Below, piece by piece: positions 1-9,790 of a DNA stretch of 64,000 nt (its first letter is position 1; each line of letters opens with the position of its first letter). The stretch is from Cellulomonas sp. NTE-D12 (GTDB lineage: Bacteria; Actinomycetota; Actinomycetes; Actinomycetales; Cellulomonadaceae): NCBI RefSeq assembly GCF_027923705.1, contig NZ_AP026442.1, positions 1,364,001 to 1,428,000 of the forward strand, given 5' to 3'. Position numbers and translations under genes: made by a program. Below the pieces are notes generated by a model. The model was given only the letters and a program-made list of their open reading frames with translations. It ran no database searches and was not told the DNA's origin.

Positions 1-2
1 GC

Positions 3-1133
3 GCCCTGTGCGAGCGGTACGCCGACCAGCCGCGGTGGCCGGCCGAGGCGCTCGACCCGTCGTCCGAGCTGGTGAAGGCGGCGCGGACCGAGCTGGCCGA
101 GCGGGTCGTGTTCCACGAGTGGCTGCAGTGGGTGGCCGACACCCAGCTGGCGGAGGCGCACCGCGCCGCCCGGTCCGGCGGGATGGCGATCGGCGTGATG
201 CACGACCTCGCGGTCGGGGTGCACCCGGAGGGCGCCGACGTGTGGGCGCTGGGCGACGTGCTGTCGTCGGGCGCGACCGTGGGGGCGCCGCCCGACATGT
301 ACAACCAGCAGGGGCAGGACTGGTCGCAGCCGCCGTGGCGTCCGGATGCCCTGGCTCGTGCGGCCTACCGCCCGTACCGCGACATGCTGCGCACCATCCT
401 CCGGCACGCCGGGGCGCTGCGGATCGACCACGTGATCGGCCTGTTCCGGCTGTGGTGGGTGCCCACCGGCATGTCGGCCGCGGAGGGCGCGTACGTCCGC
501 TACGACCACGAGGCGCTGGTCGGCATCCTGGCGCTCGAGGCGCACCGGGCCCGCGCGCTGGTGATCGGTGAGGACCTCGGCACGGTGGAACCCTGGGTCC
601 GGGACTACCTGTCCGAGCGCGGCATCCTGGGGACCTCGGTGCTGTGGTTCGAGCAGGACATGCACGGCAACCCGGTGCCGCCGGAGCACTACCGCCGGCT
701 GGCGCTGGCCACGGTGACCACCCACGACCTGCCGCCCACCGCCGGCTACCTCGCCGGCGAGCACGTGACGCTGCGCAACAGGCTGGGCCTGCTGACGGCA
801 CCCGTGGAGCAGGTCCGTGCCGAGGCCGAGGCGGAGCGCAACCGGATGCTGACCGCCCTCCGGCAGCGCGGCATGCTCGGCGACGACCCGTCCGAGCGGG
901 AGATCGTCGAGGCCCTGCACCGCTGGGTGCTGGCCACGCCGGCGGCGCTGATCGGGGTGTCCCTGGCGGACGCGGTCGGCGAGCGGCGGGCGCAGAACCA
1001 GCCGGGCACCGACACGGAGTACCCGAACTGGAAGATCCCGCTCACGGACAGCTCCGGTGCGGTGGTCCTGGTCGACGACCTGTTCGACAACCAGCGCCTG
1101 CTCTCGCTCGCCGCCGTGATGAACGGACACTGA
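3..1133 (+). CDS. malQ: 4-alpha-glucanotransferase (amylomaltase), C-terminal part
   Basis: This is the 3' part of a GH77 amylomaltase that moves alpha-1,4-glucan chains between malto-oligosaccharides in the cytoplasm. The reading frame is open from the window edge, so the N-terminal part is missing. All three GH77 catalytic regions are visible: the RIDH motif with the Asp nucleophile (near position 424), IGEDLGTVE with the acid/base Glu (near 565), and THDLPP with the third Asp (near 723). The C-terminal sequence with NQPGTDTEYPNWKIPL is also typical of bacterial MalQ. The gene converges on pepN, and a strong hairpin lies between the two stop codons. The assignment is firm; only the start is unknown. 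Confidence 0.95.
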   Translation, partial: ALCERYADQPRWPAEALDPSSELVKAARTELAERVVFHEWLQWVADTQLAEAHRAARSGGMAIGVMHDLAVGVHPEGADVWALGDVLSSGATVGAPPDMYNQQGQDWSQPPWRPDALARAAYRPYRDMLRTILRHAGALRIDHVIGLFRLWWVPTGMSAAEGAYVRYDHEALVGILALEAHRARALVIGEDLGTVEPWVRDYLSERGILGTSVLWFEQDMHGNPVPPEHYRRLALATVTTHDLPPTAGYLAGEHVTLRNRLGLLTAPVEQVRAEAEAERNRMLTALRQRGMLGDDPSEREIVEALHRWVLATPAALIGVSLADAVGERRAQNQPGTDTEYPNWKIPLTDSSGAVVLVDDLFDNQRLLSLAAVMNGH

Positions 1134-1152
1134 GCGGCCGCGGACGAGCGCG

Positions 1153-1193
1153 GCGCGCGGCCGTCCCACCGACGGCGGGACGGCCACGCGCGC
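1153..1193. terminator. Bidirectional hairpin between malQ and pepN
   Basis: A 9-bp perfect GC stem (1159-1167 with 1177-1185, 9-nt loop) is extended by six more pairs (1153-1158 with 1188-1193) across a 2-nt bulge. It sits between two convergent stop codons and has no T-run on either side. It is a likely shared terminator, of the U-less type common in actinobacteria. Confidence 0.65.
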
Positions 1194-1198
1194 TGCGG

Positions 1199-3793
1199 TC
1201 AGCCGCGGCGGTCCGCCTCCTGCGCCGCCAGGGCGCGGCGGACGCCGTCGCGGTTCTCCGACACGATCCGCCGGAGCGCCGGGGCGGCGTCCGGGTGGGC
1301 GCCGAGCCAGGCGTCGGTGCGGGCCAGCAGGTCGACGTCCGCGTGGCCGACGAGCTCCACCGGGTAGAGGCCGAACACGATCGTCTGCGCGATCTCGTTG
1401 GTCCGCGTGCGCCACACCTCCTCGATCGCCTCGAAATAGCGGTCGACGAAGGGCACCAGCAGGTCCACGTCGTGCACCCGGCCGAAGCCGGCGATCGTGG
1501 CGGCCTGCACCGCGTTCGGCAGGTCGTCCCGGTCCACCACCGAGGTCCAGGCGGTCTCCTTCGCCTCGGCGGTCGGCACGGCCGCACGGGCCGCGGCGGC
1601 GGCACGCTGACCGGTGGCCGTCGGGTCGGCGGCGAGCTGGGCCGCGATGTCAGGCTCCCCGGCGCGGCCACCGGTGACGAGCGAGCTGAGGAGCTCCCAG
1701 CGCAGGTCGGTGTCCACCGACAGGCCGGGCAGGTGCAGCCTGCCGTCCAGCAGGTCGGTGACCAGGCTGAGCTGCGGCTCCGTGACGGCGCGGGCCGCGA
1801 ACGCCTTGACCAGCTGGAGCTGCAGGTCCGAGCCGGCGGCGGCCGCCCGGGCCAGCTCGAGCAGCCGGTCGGCCGCGGCGGCGGCGGTCGCACCGCGGTG
1901 CTCGGGCGCGACGTACAGGTCGAGGGCCGTGGTCAGCTGGCGCAGCAGGACGAGCACCACCGACGAGTCCGTCTCGTGCGCGAGGTTGCCCAGCACCAGG
2001 TCGACGTAGCCGCGGGCCGGCGTCTCGCCGTCGCGGGTGGCGTCCCACGCGGCCGCCCAGACCAGCGTGCGGGGCAGCGACGCGTCGAACGCGGCCAGGT
2101 GCTCCGTGGCGAAGGCGAGCGAGACCGGGTCCAGGCGGGTCTTGGCGTAGGCCAGGTCGTCGTCGTTGACCAGCAGCAGGTCGGGACGGTGCATCCCGAC
2201 CAGCTCCGGCACCGGGGTGCTCGGCCCGTCGACGTCGAGCTCGATGCGCGTGGTGCGCACCAGCCGGCCCGACGCGTCCAGGTCGTAGCCGCCGACGGCC
2301 AGGCGGTGCGGACGCTGCACGGGGTGCGTGTCCGGAACCTCCTGCAGCACGGCGGCCGACGTGATGACGCCGTCGTCGTCCACCTCGATCGCTGGCCGCA
2401 CCAGCGTGACCCCGGCCTGCTCGAGCCACAGCCGCGACCAGGCGCTCAGGTCCCGGCCGCTGGTGACCTCCAGCTCGCTCAGCAGGTCGCGCAGCCGGGT
2501 GTTGCCGTACGCGTGCTTCGCGAAGTAGGCCCGCACACCGGCGTCGAACTCCTCCTCGCCCACCCAGGCCACCAGCTGACGCAGCACGCTGGCGCCCTTG
2601 GCGTAGGTGATGCCGTCGAAGTTCACCTCGACGTCCTCGAGGTCACGGATGTCCGCGGCGATGGGGTGCGTGGACGGCAGCTGGTCCTGCCGGTACGCCC
2701 AGCTCTTCTCCAACGAGGAGAAGGTGGTCCAGGCGCTGGTCCACGGCGTGACGGTGGCGGTCGCGCGGGTGGACTGGAACTCGGCGAACGACTCGTTGAG
2801 CCACAGGTCGTCCCACCACTGCATGGTGACCAGGTCGCCGAACCACATGTGCGCCAGCTCGTGCAGGATCGTCACGGCGCGGCGCTCGACGGTGGCGTCC
2901 GGCACCTTGGAGCGGAAGACGTAGGTCTCGACGAAGGTGACGCAGCCGGCGTTCTCCATCGCACCGGCGTTGAACTCGGGCACGAAGAGCTGGTCGTACT
3001 TGGCGAACGGGTACGGCGTGCCGAACGTCTGCTCGTAGAACGCGAAGCCGGCGCGCGTGATGTCGACGATGTTGTCGGTGTCCAGGTGCTCGGCCAGCGA
3101 GGCGCGGCAGTAGACCCCGAGCGGGATGGTGCGCCCGTCGATGCTGGTCAGCTCGCGGTGCTCACCGTGGTACGGACCGGCGACGATCGCGGTGATGTAC
3201 GACGAGATGCGCGGCGTCGTCTCGAACTGCCACACCGCGATGCCGTGGTCGGCGCCGCCGTTGCGGTTCACGCCGCCCTCGATGCGCACCGGCTGGCCGA
3301 CCGCGGGGCCGTTGGAGACGACCGTCCAGTGCGCCGGCGCCGTGACGGTGAACGTGAACGTCGCCTTGAGGTCCGGCTGCTCGAACACCGCGAACACCCG
3401 CCGGCTGTCGGCCACCTCGAACTGGCTGTACAGGTAGACCTCGTCGTCCACCGGGTCGACGAACCGGTGGAGGCCCTCACCGGTGTTCATGTAGGCGCAG
3501 TCCGCCACGACCACCAGCTCGTTCTCGGCCGCCAGCCCGTCCAGCCGGATCCGCGCGTCCGCCACCACGTCGGCCGGGTCCAGGCCGCGGCCGTTGAGCA
3601 CCACCTCGCGCACCGTCGGCGCGATCAGGTCGATGAAGGTCGACGCGCCCTCGGTGGCCGTGAACCGCACCGTGCTGCGGGACAGGAACGTGCTCGGGCC
3701 CGTGGTCAGGTCGAGAGCCACCTCGTAGCTGGCGGTCTGGACGAGGGAGGCGCGCCGGCGCGCCTCGTCACGGGTCAGGTTCTGTCCGGGCAC
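1199..3793 (-). CDS. pepN: Aminopeptidase N, M1 family
   Basis: A cytosolic zinc aminopeptidase of 864 residues that removes N-terminal residues from peptides. The M1 signature is complete: the exopeptidase motif GAMEN at residues 277-281, the zinc site HELAH at 311-315 (His311, Glu312, His315), and the third ligand Glu334 in NESFAEF. The C-terminal half matches the ERAP1-like domain of actinobacterial PepN. The start is GTG at 3793, with AGGAG 6 nt upstream. The gene is single and converges on malQ. Length and motifs are normal for the family. Confidence 0.96.
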   Translation of the reverse strand: MPGQNLTRDEARRRASLVQTASYEVALDLTTGPSTFLSRSTVRFTATEGASTFIDLIAPTVREVVLNGRGLDPADVVADARIRLDGLAAENELVVVADCAYMNTGEGLHRFVDPVDDEVYLYSQFEVADSRRVFAVFEQPDLKATFTFTVTAPAHWTVVSNGPAVGQPVRIEGGVNRNGGADHGIAVWQFETTPRISSYITAIVAGPYHGEHRELTSIDGRTIPLGVYCRASLAEHLDTDNIVDITRAGFAFYEQTFGTPYPFAKYDQLFVPEFNAGAMENAGCVTFVETYVFRSKVPDATVERRAVTILHELAHMWFGDLVTMQWWDDLWLNESFAEFQSTRATATVTPWTSAWTTFSSLEKSWAYRQDQLPSTHPIAADIRDLEDVEVNFDGITYAKGASVLRQLVAWVGEEEFDAGVRAYFAKHAYGNTRLRDLLSELEVTSGRDLSAWSRLWLEQAGVTLVRPAIEVDDDGVITSAAVLQEVPDTHPVQRPHRLAVGGYDLDASGRLVRTTRIELDVDGPSTPVPELVGMHRPDLLLVNDDDLAYAKTRLDPVSLAFATEHLAAFDASLPRTLVWAAAWDATRDGETPARGYVDLVLGNLAHETDSSVVLVLLRQLTTALDLYVAPEHRGATAAAAADRLLELARAAAAGSDLQLQLVKAFAARAVTEPQLSLVTDLLDGRLHLPGLSVDTDLRWELLSSLVTGGRAGEPDIAAQLAADPTATGQRAAAAARAAVPTAEAKETAWTSVVDRDDLPNAVQAATIAGFGRVHDVDLLVPFVDRYFEAIEEVWRTRTNEIAQTIVFGLYPVELVGHADVDLLARTDAWLGAHPDAAPALRRIVSENRDGVRRALAAQEADRRG

Positions 3794-4049
3794 GTGCGAC
3801 TCCTGCGGGATGGGCCGACCGATCGGGCCGGCGCGGAGGCCGCGGGTGGCGGCCGCCGACGATCATGGCACGCGACCCGTGCACACGGCCTGCGGGCCCT
3901 ACCGAGGTGCGCCGGGCCCCTGCGGGCAGGCAGACTCGAGCCGAGTCAGGCCAATTGCGACAGATCGGAGCCCGTGTGCCCTCTCGTGCCGAGACGACGC
4001 CCGTCGGTGCCCGGACCAGGACCGTCCGTACCCGGACCGGGTGCGCGCA

Positions 4050-4697
4050 GTGAGCGCTGTCGCGCGTCCGGACCACAACCGGTTGATCCGCATCCTCGTG
4101 GCCGTGGACGCGGTGCTGGTCGGAGCCCTGGTCATCGCGCTGGTGGTCACCGGCGTGAACCGTGGCTCCAGGAGCGGCACCGCGGCCACCACGGGCAGCT
4201 CGGTGGGCGGTTCGGCCTCGGCTGCCCCCAGCGGCTCGGCGTCGCCGGGCCCGGCCCACTTCCGGCTGCCGAGCGGCAACATCGCCTGCACGCTGACCGG
4301 CGACTCGGCGACGTGCACCATCGCCAACGCGACCTTCACCGTGCCGCCGGTCGCCGGGTGCACCGGCAGCGTCGGGCACACCGTGGTGCTCGACGCCCAC
4401 GGTGTCGCGACACCCTGCGAGACGGGGCCTGCCCCCGGACCCGCCGGCGAGGACGTGCCGACGCTGCCGTACGGCAGCTCGAGCACCCTGGGCGGACGGA
4501 CGTGCACCAGCGCGACGGACGGCGTGACCTGCACCGATGCCCGCGGGGTCGGCTTCCGCCTGGCGCGGGAGTCGCTGACCCTGCTCCCGCAGGGCACGGC
4601 GCCGTCCGCGACCGCCGCGTCGAACGTGACGAGCGGGTCGCCGGGCCCCACGGGTGGCGATGCCGGTGGCAAGGGGAAGGGCAAGGGCAAGGGCTAG
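4050..4697 (+). CDS. Membrane-anchored secreted protein with PSGNIAC motif, function unknown
   Basis: I do not recognise a characterised function. From GTG 4050 (an in-frame GTG at 4041 is possible) the protein has 215 residues. There is a short basic N-terminus, one hydrophobic segment (about residues 11-32), a Ser/Gly/Ala-rich linker, and a compact extracellular domain. That domain has several cysteines, in motifs such as PSGNIACTL, ATCTIA, RTCTSATDGVTCT, which could form disulfides. Actinobacterial secreted proteins with a PSGNIxC core are known but uncharacterised. The C-terminus ends in alternating Lys-Gly. No clear Shine-Dalgarno precedes either start. It converges on the M13 peptidase gene. 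Confidence 0.7.
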   Translation: MSAVARPDHNRLIRILVAVDAVLVGALVIALVVTGVNRGSRSGTAATTGSSVGGSASAAPSGSASPGPAHFRLPSGNIACTLTGDSATCTIANATFTVPPVAGCTGSVGHTVVLDAHGVATPCETGPAPGPAGEDVPTLPYGSSSTLGGRTCTSATDGVTCTDARGVGFRLARESLTLLPQGTAPSATAASNVTSGSPGPTGGDAGGKGKGKGKG

Positions 4698-4732
4698 GGC
4701 CGGGGCGAGCGTCAGCGGCCCGGCCCGGCCCG

Positions 4733-6721
4733 TCACCAGATGCTGACGCGCTCCTCCGGCGGCAGGTACAGGCCGTCGCCCGGCTGGACGTCGAACGCCT
4801 CGTAGAACGCGTCGAGGTTGCGCACGACGCCGTTGCACCGGAACTGCTCGGGGCTGTGCGGGTCGACGGCCAGGCGCCGGATCACCTCGGCGTCGCGGCC
4901 CTTGGACCGCCACGCCTGCGCCCAGCCGATCAGCACCCGCTGCACGCCGGTGAGCCCGTCGATGACCGGCGACTCCTCCAGCGGCCGACCGAGCGCGATC
5001 CGGTACGCCTTCAGCGCGATCGCCATGCCGCCGAGGTCGCCGATGTTCTCGCCGATCGTCAGGGCGCCGTTGACGTGGTGGCTGCCGTCCAGCTGGGCGG
5101 GGGAGTACGCGTCGTACTGGTCGACCAGGGCCTTGGTGCGGGCCTCGAACTCGGCGCGGTCCTCGGCGGTCCACCAGTCGGCGAGCCGGCCGGTGCCGTC
5201 GTACTTGCTGCCCTGGTCGTCGAACCCGTGGCCGATCTCGTGGCCGATCACCGCGCCGATGCCGCCGTAGTTCACCGCGTCGTCCGCGTCCGCGTCGAAG
5301 AACGGCGGCTGCAGGATGGCGGCGGGGAACACGATCTCGTTCATCCCGGGGTTGTAGTAGGCGTTGACCGTCTGCGGCGTCATGAACCACTCGTCGCGGT
5401 CGATCGGCTTGCCGATCTTGGCCAGCTCCCAGTCCTGCTCGAAGGCGGACGCCCGCCGGACGTTGCCGACCAGGTCGTCCGCGCGCACCACCAGGTCCGA
5501 GTAGTCCCGCCACCGCACCGGGTAGCCGATCTTCGGGGTGAACGCGTCGAGCTTGGCCAGCGCCTTCGCGCGGGTCTCCGCCCCCATCCACTCCAGGCCC
5601 GAGATGGACTCCCGGTACGCCTCGACCAGGTGGCCCACCAGGGCGTCCATCCGCGCCTTGTGCTCGGGCGGGAAGTGCCGGGCGACGTACTGCTTGCCGA
5701 CCGCCTCGCCCAGCACGCCCTCGACGAAGGAGACGCCGCGCTTCCAGCGCTCGCGCTGCTCCTGGGCGCCGGTCAGCGTGCGGCCGTAGAAGTCGAAGTT
5801 CGCCTGGCTCAGCTCGTCGGTGAGGAAGGCGGCGCGGGCGCTGACGGCGTGGAACGCCATCCAGTCCTTCCAGTCCGCCAGCGGCTCCGTCTCCCACAGG
5901 CTCGCAAAACCACGGGCGAAGTCCGGCTCGCGGATCACCAGGTCGTCCATCGAGCCCTCCGGCGCGCCGAGCGCACGCGCCCAGGCGTGCCAGTCGAACT
6001 CGGGTGCCTCGTCGGCGAGGTCCGCCAGCGTCGTCGCGTTGTAGGTCAGCTCCGCGTCACGGTCCTTGACGACGTCCCAGTGGTGCGCCGCGAGCGCCGT
6101 CTCGAGGGCGACCACCCGGCCGGCGCGCTCGTCCGCGTCCGCCTGGTCGGACGCCACGCCGCCGAGCAGCAGCATGCGGGCGACGTGCGGGCGGTACGCC
6201 TCGAGGAAGGTGGCGTACTGGGGGTCGCGGTAGTAGGCCTCGTCCGGCAGGCCGAGACCGGACTGCGTCAGGTGCACGACGTAGCGGTCGGGGTTCCTGG
6301 CGTCGTTGTCGACGAAGAACGCGACGGCGCCGCCGGCACCGGTGCGCTGCAGGGCGCCGAGCGCCCCGGTCAGCTCCGCCTGCGTGCTCGCCTGCTCGAT
6401 CAGCGCCAGGTCGATGCGCAGCGGGGCCAGCCCGGCGGCCTCGATCGCCTCCGTGTCCATGAAGCTGGCGAAGACGGCGCCGACCTTCGCGGCGTCCTCG
6501 TCCTGCTGCTGGCCGGCGGCGACCTGCTCGCCGAGCTCGGTGATGATGTCGCGGACCTGCTCCTCGGAGCGGTCGCGCAGCGCGCGCAGCACGCCGTCGG
6601 ACGCCCGGTCGGCCGGGATGGTGTGGGAGGCGATCCAGCGCCCGTTCACGTGGGCGAACAGGTCGTCCGCGGGACGGGTGGCCGGGTCGAGGGCGGTGAC
6701 GTCGATGCCGCTACGGGTCAT
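4733..6721 (-). CDS. M13 family zinc metallopeptidase (PepO/neprilysin-like)
   Basis: A neprilysin-like oligopeptidase of 662 residues. The N-terminal M13 domain begins with PADDLFAHVNGRW, and no signal peptide or membrane segment is visible, so it is probably cytoplasmic as for PepO. Substrate-binding NAYY is at residues 453-456, zinc motif HEIGH at 494-498, and GENIGD at 557-562, with the third ligand Glu558 and Asp562. The open frame continues upstream to 7411, but ATG 6721 is chosen because the conserved domain starts there and a TAGGCT -10 hexamer ends 7 nt upstream, suggesting a leaderless transcript. It is divergent from rpiB. Confidence 0.94.
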   Translation of the reverse strand: MTRSGIDVTALDPATRPADDLFAHVNGRWIASHTIPADRASDGVLRALRDRSEEQVRDIITELGEQVAAGQQQDEDAAKVGAVFASFMDTEAIEAAGLAPLRIDLALIEQASTQAELTGALGALQRTGAGGAVAFFVDNDARNPDRYVVHLTQSGLGLPDEAYYRDPQYATFLEAYRPHVARMLLLGGVASDQADADERAGRVVALETALAAHHWDVVKDRDAELTYNATTLADLADEAPEFDWHAWARALGAPEGSMDDLVIREPDFARGFASLWETEPLADWKDWMAFHAVSARAAFLTDELSQANFDFYGRTLTGAQEQRERWKRGVSFVEGVLGEAVGKQYVARHFPPEHKARMDALVGHLVEAYRESISGLEWMGAETRAKALAKLDAFTPKIGYPVRWRDYSDLVVRADDLVGNVRRASAFEQDWELAKIGKPIDRDEWFMTPQTVNAYYNPGMNEIVFPAAILQPPFFDADADDAVNYGGIGAVIGHEIGHGFDDQGSKYDGTGRLADWWTAEDRAEFEARTKALVDQYDAYSPAQLDGSHHVNGALTIGENIGDLGGMAIALKAYRIALGRPLEESPVIDGLTGVQRVLIGWAQAWRSKGRDAEVIRRLAVDPHSPEQFRCNGVVRNLDAFYEAFDVQPGDGLYLPPEERVSIW

Positions 6722-6802
6722 GGGCGCCAGCCTACGGACCGGCACCGACGGGACGGCGGACGCGGTCGGTCGGGCGGCGCACCGGGCTGGCAGGATGACG
6801 CC

Positions 6803-7255
6803 ATGCGCATCCACGTCGCCTCCGACCACGCCGGCTTCGAGCTGAAGAACGCGGTCGTCGAGCACCTGAGCGCGGCCGGCCACGAGGTCGTGGACCACGG
6901 CGCGCACACGTACGACCCGCAGGACGACTACCCGTCGTTCTGCTTCGCGGCCGGGGAGGCCGTCGTCGCCGACCCCGGGTCGCTCGGGGTGGTGATCGGG
7001 GGCTCGGGCAACGGTGAGCAGATCGCCGCCAACAAGGTGACGGGCGTCCGCGCGGCCCTGGCCTGGAACGACGACACCGCCCGCCTGGCGCGGCAGCACA
7101 ACGACGCCAACGTGGTCGCGATCGGTGCCCGTCAGCACTCCGTGGACGACGCCCTCGCGCTGGTCACGCTGTTCGTCGACGAGCCGTTCTCGCACGACCC
7201 GCGGCACCAGCGCCGCATCGACCAGCTCGCGCAGTACGAGCGCGACCGCGGCTGA
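6803..7255 (+). CDS. rpiB: Ribose-5-phosphate isomerase B
   Basis: RpiB/LacAB-family isomerase of 150 residues, interconverting ribose-5-phosphate and ribulose-5-phosphate in the pentose phosphate pathway. Conserved blocks are VASDHAGFELK at the N-terminus, GGSGNGEQIAANK (residues 66-78) and NDANVVAIGAR. Enterobacterial RpiB uses a cysteine as catalytic base; here the corresponding loop has no cysteine and carries Glu72, as in the Mycobacterium tuberculosis enzyme. A CAGGAT hexamer ends 6 nt before the ATG, so the message may be leaderless. Seven bases separate it from the convergent acetyltransferase gene. Confidence 0.94.
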   Translation: MRIHVASDHAGFELKNAVVEHLSAAGHEVVDHGAHTYDPQDDYPSFCFAAGEAVVADPGSLGVVIGGSGNGEQIAANKVTGVRAALAWNDDTARLARQHNDANVVAIGARQHSVDDALALVTLFVDEPFSHDPRHQRRIDQLAQYERDRG

Positions 7256-7262
7256 CCGCGGC

Positions 7263-8531
7263 TCAGAAGGTCCAGCTGCACAACGGCGCGACCGGCCACC
7301 CGAACGCCGCGGCGGCGCGCACGCCGGCACCGGGCGTGCGCTCCTCGACCAGCCCGGCGGCGACCAGGCCGGCCAGCGACCTGCCACCGAGGTAGGCGGC
7401 GCCCAGCTCACGGACGTCGGCCCGCAGCTGCGCGTCCTGGTCGGTGCGCTCGACGGCGAGCGCCCACGTCCCCTGGTCGTCGGGGCTGTGCGACCACAGC
7501 CGCCACCTGCCCGCGTTCGCGGGGACCAGGGCGTCGGTCACCTCGAGGACGGTGTCGAGGGGCGCCAGGTAGCGGCGCAAGGACAGCGCGGTCGGCAGGT
7601 CGAGGAGCCGCACCCACAGGTTGTCCTCCAGCCGGGGGCGGCCGGGCCGTTGGTCGACGAGCAGCGAGAGCAGGGGGTCGTCCAAGGCCAGCTTCGGCGT
7701 GCTGACGGTGGTGGTGAGGTCCAGGTCGAGGAGGAACGACCAGAGCCGGTGCGTCGCCGATGCGTCCAGCGCGACGGCGGCGAGCACCTCCACGGAGAAC
7801 TCCGGCCCCGCCTCGGTCCAGCGGGGTGTCCGGCGCAGCAGCGCGAAGCCGCGCGGCTCACCACCCGGCGCGCGCACGGTCGCCAGCTGCATCGGCTCGC
7901 CCCCGGCGCGCCACTGCGGCGGGTCGACCAGGATGCGCCGGCGCAGGGCGGGCGTGCTGCGCACCACCCAGCCCGGCCTGCCGGCACCTGCGGCGACGTG
8001 CAGCCGGTCGACGAGGTCCTCGTGCAGGTCGGCGTCCGCCGTCGCGAGCTCGACCGTCAGGGCGTCCGATCCCGGGACGGGACGCAGCGCGGCCCGGCGG
8101 GGGAGGGTCAGCCGAACCGCGTCCGCCGCGCAGCCGTAGCCGAACCGGCCGTAGATGCCCTGCTCGGCCGCGAACAGGGCCGAGACAGGCTCGCGGCGGG
8201 CCAGGGACCTCTCGACGTGGGTGGCGATCATCGACGTGAGCAGCCCCCGCCTGCGCTCGTCGGGACGTACCCCGACCCAGGTCAGGCCCGCGCAGGGCAC
8301 CACGCCGCCCGGCACCGGCAGCGTGAACGGGTACGAGCCGTGCACGGCCGCGAGCCGACCTCCCGGCCCCTGGACCGCCATCGCCCGGTCGAACGGAACG
8401 GTGAACGGCACCTGTGCGTCGACCTCGGGGTCCGGGGGCCAGGCGAAGGCCAACCGGTCCACCGCCCGGAACTCCGCCTGGCGGTCCTCGCCGATCTCGA
8501 CCGTGCTGTAGCCGTCGGGCAGCGTCGTCAT
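7263..8531 (-). CDS. Eis-like GNAT N-acetyltransferase
   Basis: A protein of about 422 residues with the Eis architecture: an N-terminal GNAT domain with the acetyl-CoA loop around VRPDERRRGLL, a second GNAT-like domain, and a C-terminal SCP2-like domain. The YGRFGYG segment carries the tyrosine that acts as general acid in mycobacterial Eis. The chain ends in Trp-Thr-Phe, matching the C-terminal carboxylate used as base in Eis. Family members acetylate lysines or aminoglycosides; the substrate here cannot be read from sequence. ATG 8531 is used; an alternative ATG lies three codons upstream (8540). It is divergent from the SpoIIE phosphatase gene. Confidence 0.85.
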   Translation of the reverse strand: MTTLPDGYSTVEIGEDRQAEFRAVDRLAFAWPPDPEVDAQVPFTVPFDRAMAVQGPGGRLAAVHGSYPFTLPVPGGVVPCAGLTWVGVRPDERRRGLLTSMIATHVERSLARREPVSALFAAEQGIYGRFGYGCAADAVRLTLPRRAALRPVPGSDALTVELATADADLHEDLVDRLHVAAGAGRPGWVVRSTPALRRRILVDPPQWRAGGEPMQLATVRAPGGEPRGFALLRRTPRWTEAGPEFSVEVLAAVALDASATHRLWSFLLDLDLTTTVSTPKLALDDPLLSLLVDQRPGRPRLEDNLWVRLLDLPTALSLRRYLAPLDTVLEVTDALVPANAGRWRLWSHSPDDQGTWALAVERTDQDAQLRADVRELGAAYLGGRSLAGLVAAGLVEERTPGAGVRAAAAFGWPVAPLCSWTF

Positions 8532-8632
8532 GGTGCCCATGCTGCCGGGCGCCCCGGTGCCGCTGCACCGTCTTTGCTGGCCGACCGGCGGATCGTCGGG
8601 CCACCGTCGGTGCGCGCGGTTAGCCTTCGCGC

Positions 8633-9787
8633 ATGACGAGCAGCCCCGACCGGCGCGCCGGCGACGACGTGCCGGGCGGCCCGGCCGCTCGCACCTCCGG
8701 CCGACCCGCGCGAGGCCGGGCCGCACCCGGTGGTTCCGGCGGGCTGGAGCACAGTCTCGGTCGGTGGGCCCGGCGGCCGCAGGCCGTCCCCGGCGTGGTG
8801 CTGGCGGCGCTCGCGGTGCTGCTGGCCCTCGGCATGTGGGACCGACCGGAGTGGGTGGCGCCCTCGGCCTTCCTGCTCCTGCTGCTGGTCGCGGTGTTCG
8901 TGCTGCGCTGGCTCGCCCTGGTGGTGGTCGCAGCCCTGGTCAGCGTGCTGGCGCTGACGCTGTGGGCGATGGGGTCGGGCACGATGACGCCGGGGACGAT
9001 CGTGGTGCTCGCCGCGGCCGTGGGTGCGGTGCTGATCTTCGGACGCAGCCGTGAGCGGCTCGGTCTGCAGGGCGCGCCGAGCGGCCTGATGCTGGTCGAC
9101 CTGCGGGACCGGCTGGAGGCGAACGGCCACATCCCGCCGCTGCCGGCCGGCTGGCGCGTCGACGCCGTGGTGCGGTCGGCCCACCAGGACGCGTTCTCGG
9201 GGGACTTCGTCGTCGCGCGGGCGCCCGCCGACGACGTGCTCGAGGTGGTGCTGGTCGACGTCTCCGGCAAGGGTCAGGCCGTCGGGGTGCGGTCCCTGCA
9301 GCTGTCGGGCGCACTGGCCGGGCTGCTGGGCGCGATGGCACCGGCCGACTTCCTGCCGGCGGCGAACTCCTACCTCCTGGGGCAGGGCTGGGACGACGGG
9401 TTCGCCACCGCCGCGCACCTGGCGCTGGACCTGCGCACCGGCGCCTACCAGGTGGCCACCGCCGGCCACCTGCCCCCGGTGCAGCTGCACGCCGGGTCGG
9501 GGCGGGTCAGCGTGGTCGACACCGTCGGTGCACCGGTCCTCGGTGTGACGCCGGACTTCCGGTGCCAGGCCCGGACCGGCACCCTGCAGCCCGGTGACGC
9601 GCTGCTGCTGTACACGGACGGGCTGGTGGAGACCCGCGGCGGCGACCTGGACCAGGGAATCGACCGGCTGCTCGGCGTCCTCGAGCAGCTGGTGTCCACG
9701 GGGCGCGGCGGGGCCGACGCGGTGCTCGCGGCGGCGCGCCGCCAGGAGGACGACGACCGGGCGCTCGTGCTGGTGCAGCGGGCCTGA
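8633..9787 (+). CDS. Membrane SpoIIE/PP2C-type serine phosphatase
   Basis: A 384-residue protein with a Pro/Arg/Gly-rich cytoplasmic start, three or four hydrophobic segments (about residues 45-140), and a C-terminal SpoIIE-type PP2C domain. Phosphatase landmarks are SGDFVVARAP, the metal-binding VDVSGKG, TAGHLPP, and LLYTDGLVE. Relatives dephosphorylate anti-anti-sigma factors in partner-switch signalling. No sensor (PAS/GAF) domain and no anti-sigma gene lie nearby, so the input may come through the membrane part. A TAGCCT hexamer ends 6 nt before the ATG, suggesting leaderless transcription. The next gene starts 3 nt after the stop codon. Confidence 0.88.
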   Translation: MTSSPDRRAGDDVPGGPAARTSGRPARGRAAPGGSGGLEHSLGRWARRPQAVPGVVLAALAVLLALGMWDRPEWVAPSAFLLLLLVAVFVLRWLALVVVAALVSVLALTLWAMGSGTMTPGTIVVLAAAVGAVLIFGRSRERLGLQGAPSGLMLVDLRDRLEANGHIPPLPAGWRVDAVVRSAHQDAFSGDFVVARAPADDVLEVVLVDVSGKGQAVGVRSLQLSGALAGLLGAMAPADFLPAANSYLLGQGWDDGFATAAHLALDLRTGAYQVATAGHLPPVQLHAGSGRVSVVDTVGAPVLGVTPDFRCQARTGTLQPGDALLLYTDGLVETRGGDLDQGIDRLLGVLEQLVSTGRGGADAVLAAARRQEDDDRALVLVQRA

Positions 9788-9790
9788 GCG

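Noticed and set aside
644..7255. A 2203-codon open frame on the plus strand opposite pepN and the M13 peptidase
   Set aside because: Its protein is Arg/Gly/Val/His-rich with no motif, and only its last 150 codons (rpiB) are real. In very GC-rich DNA the antisense frame of a gene is often free of stops.
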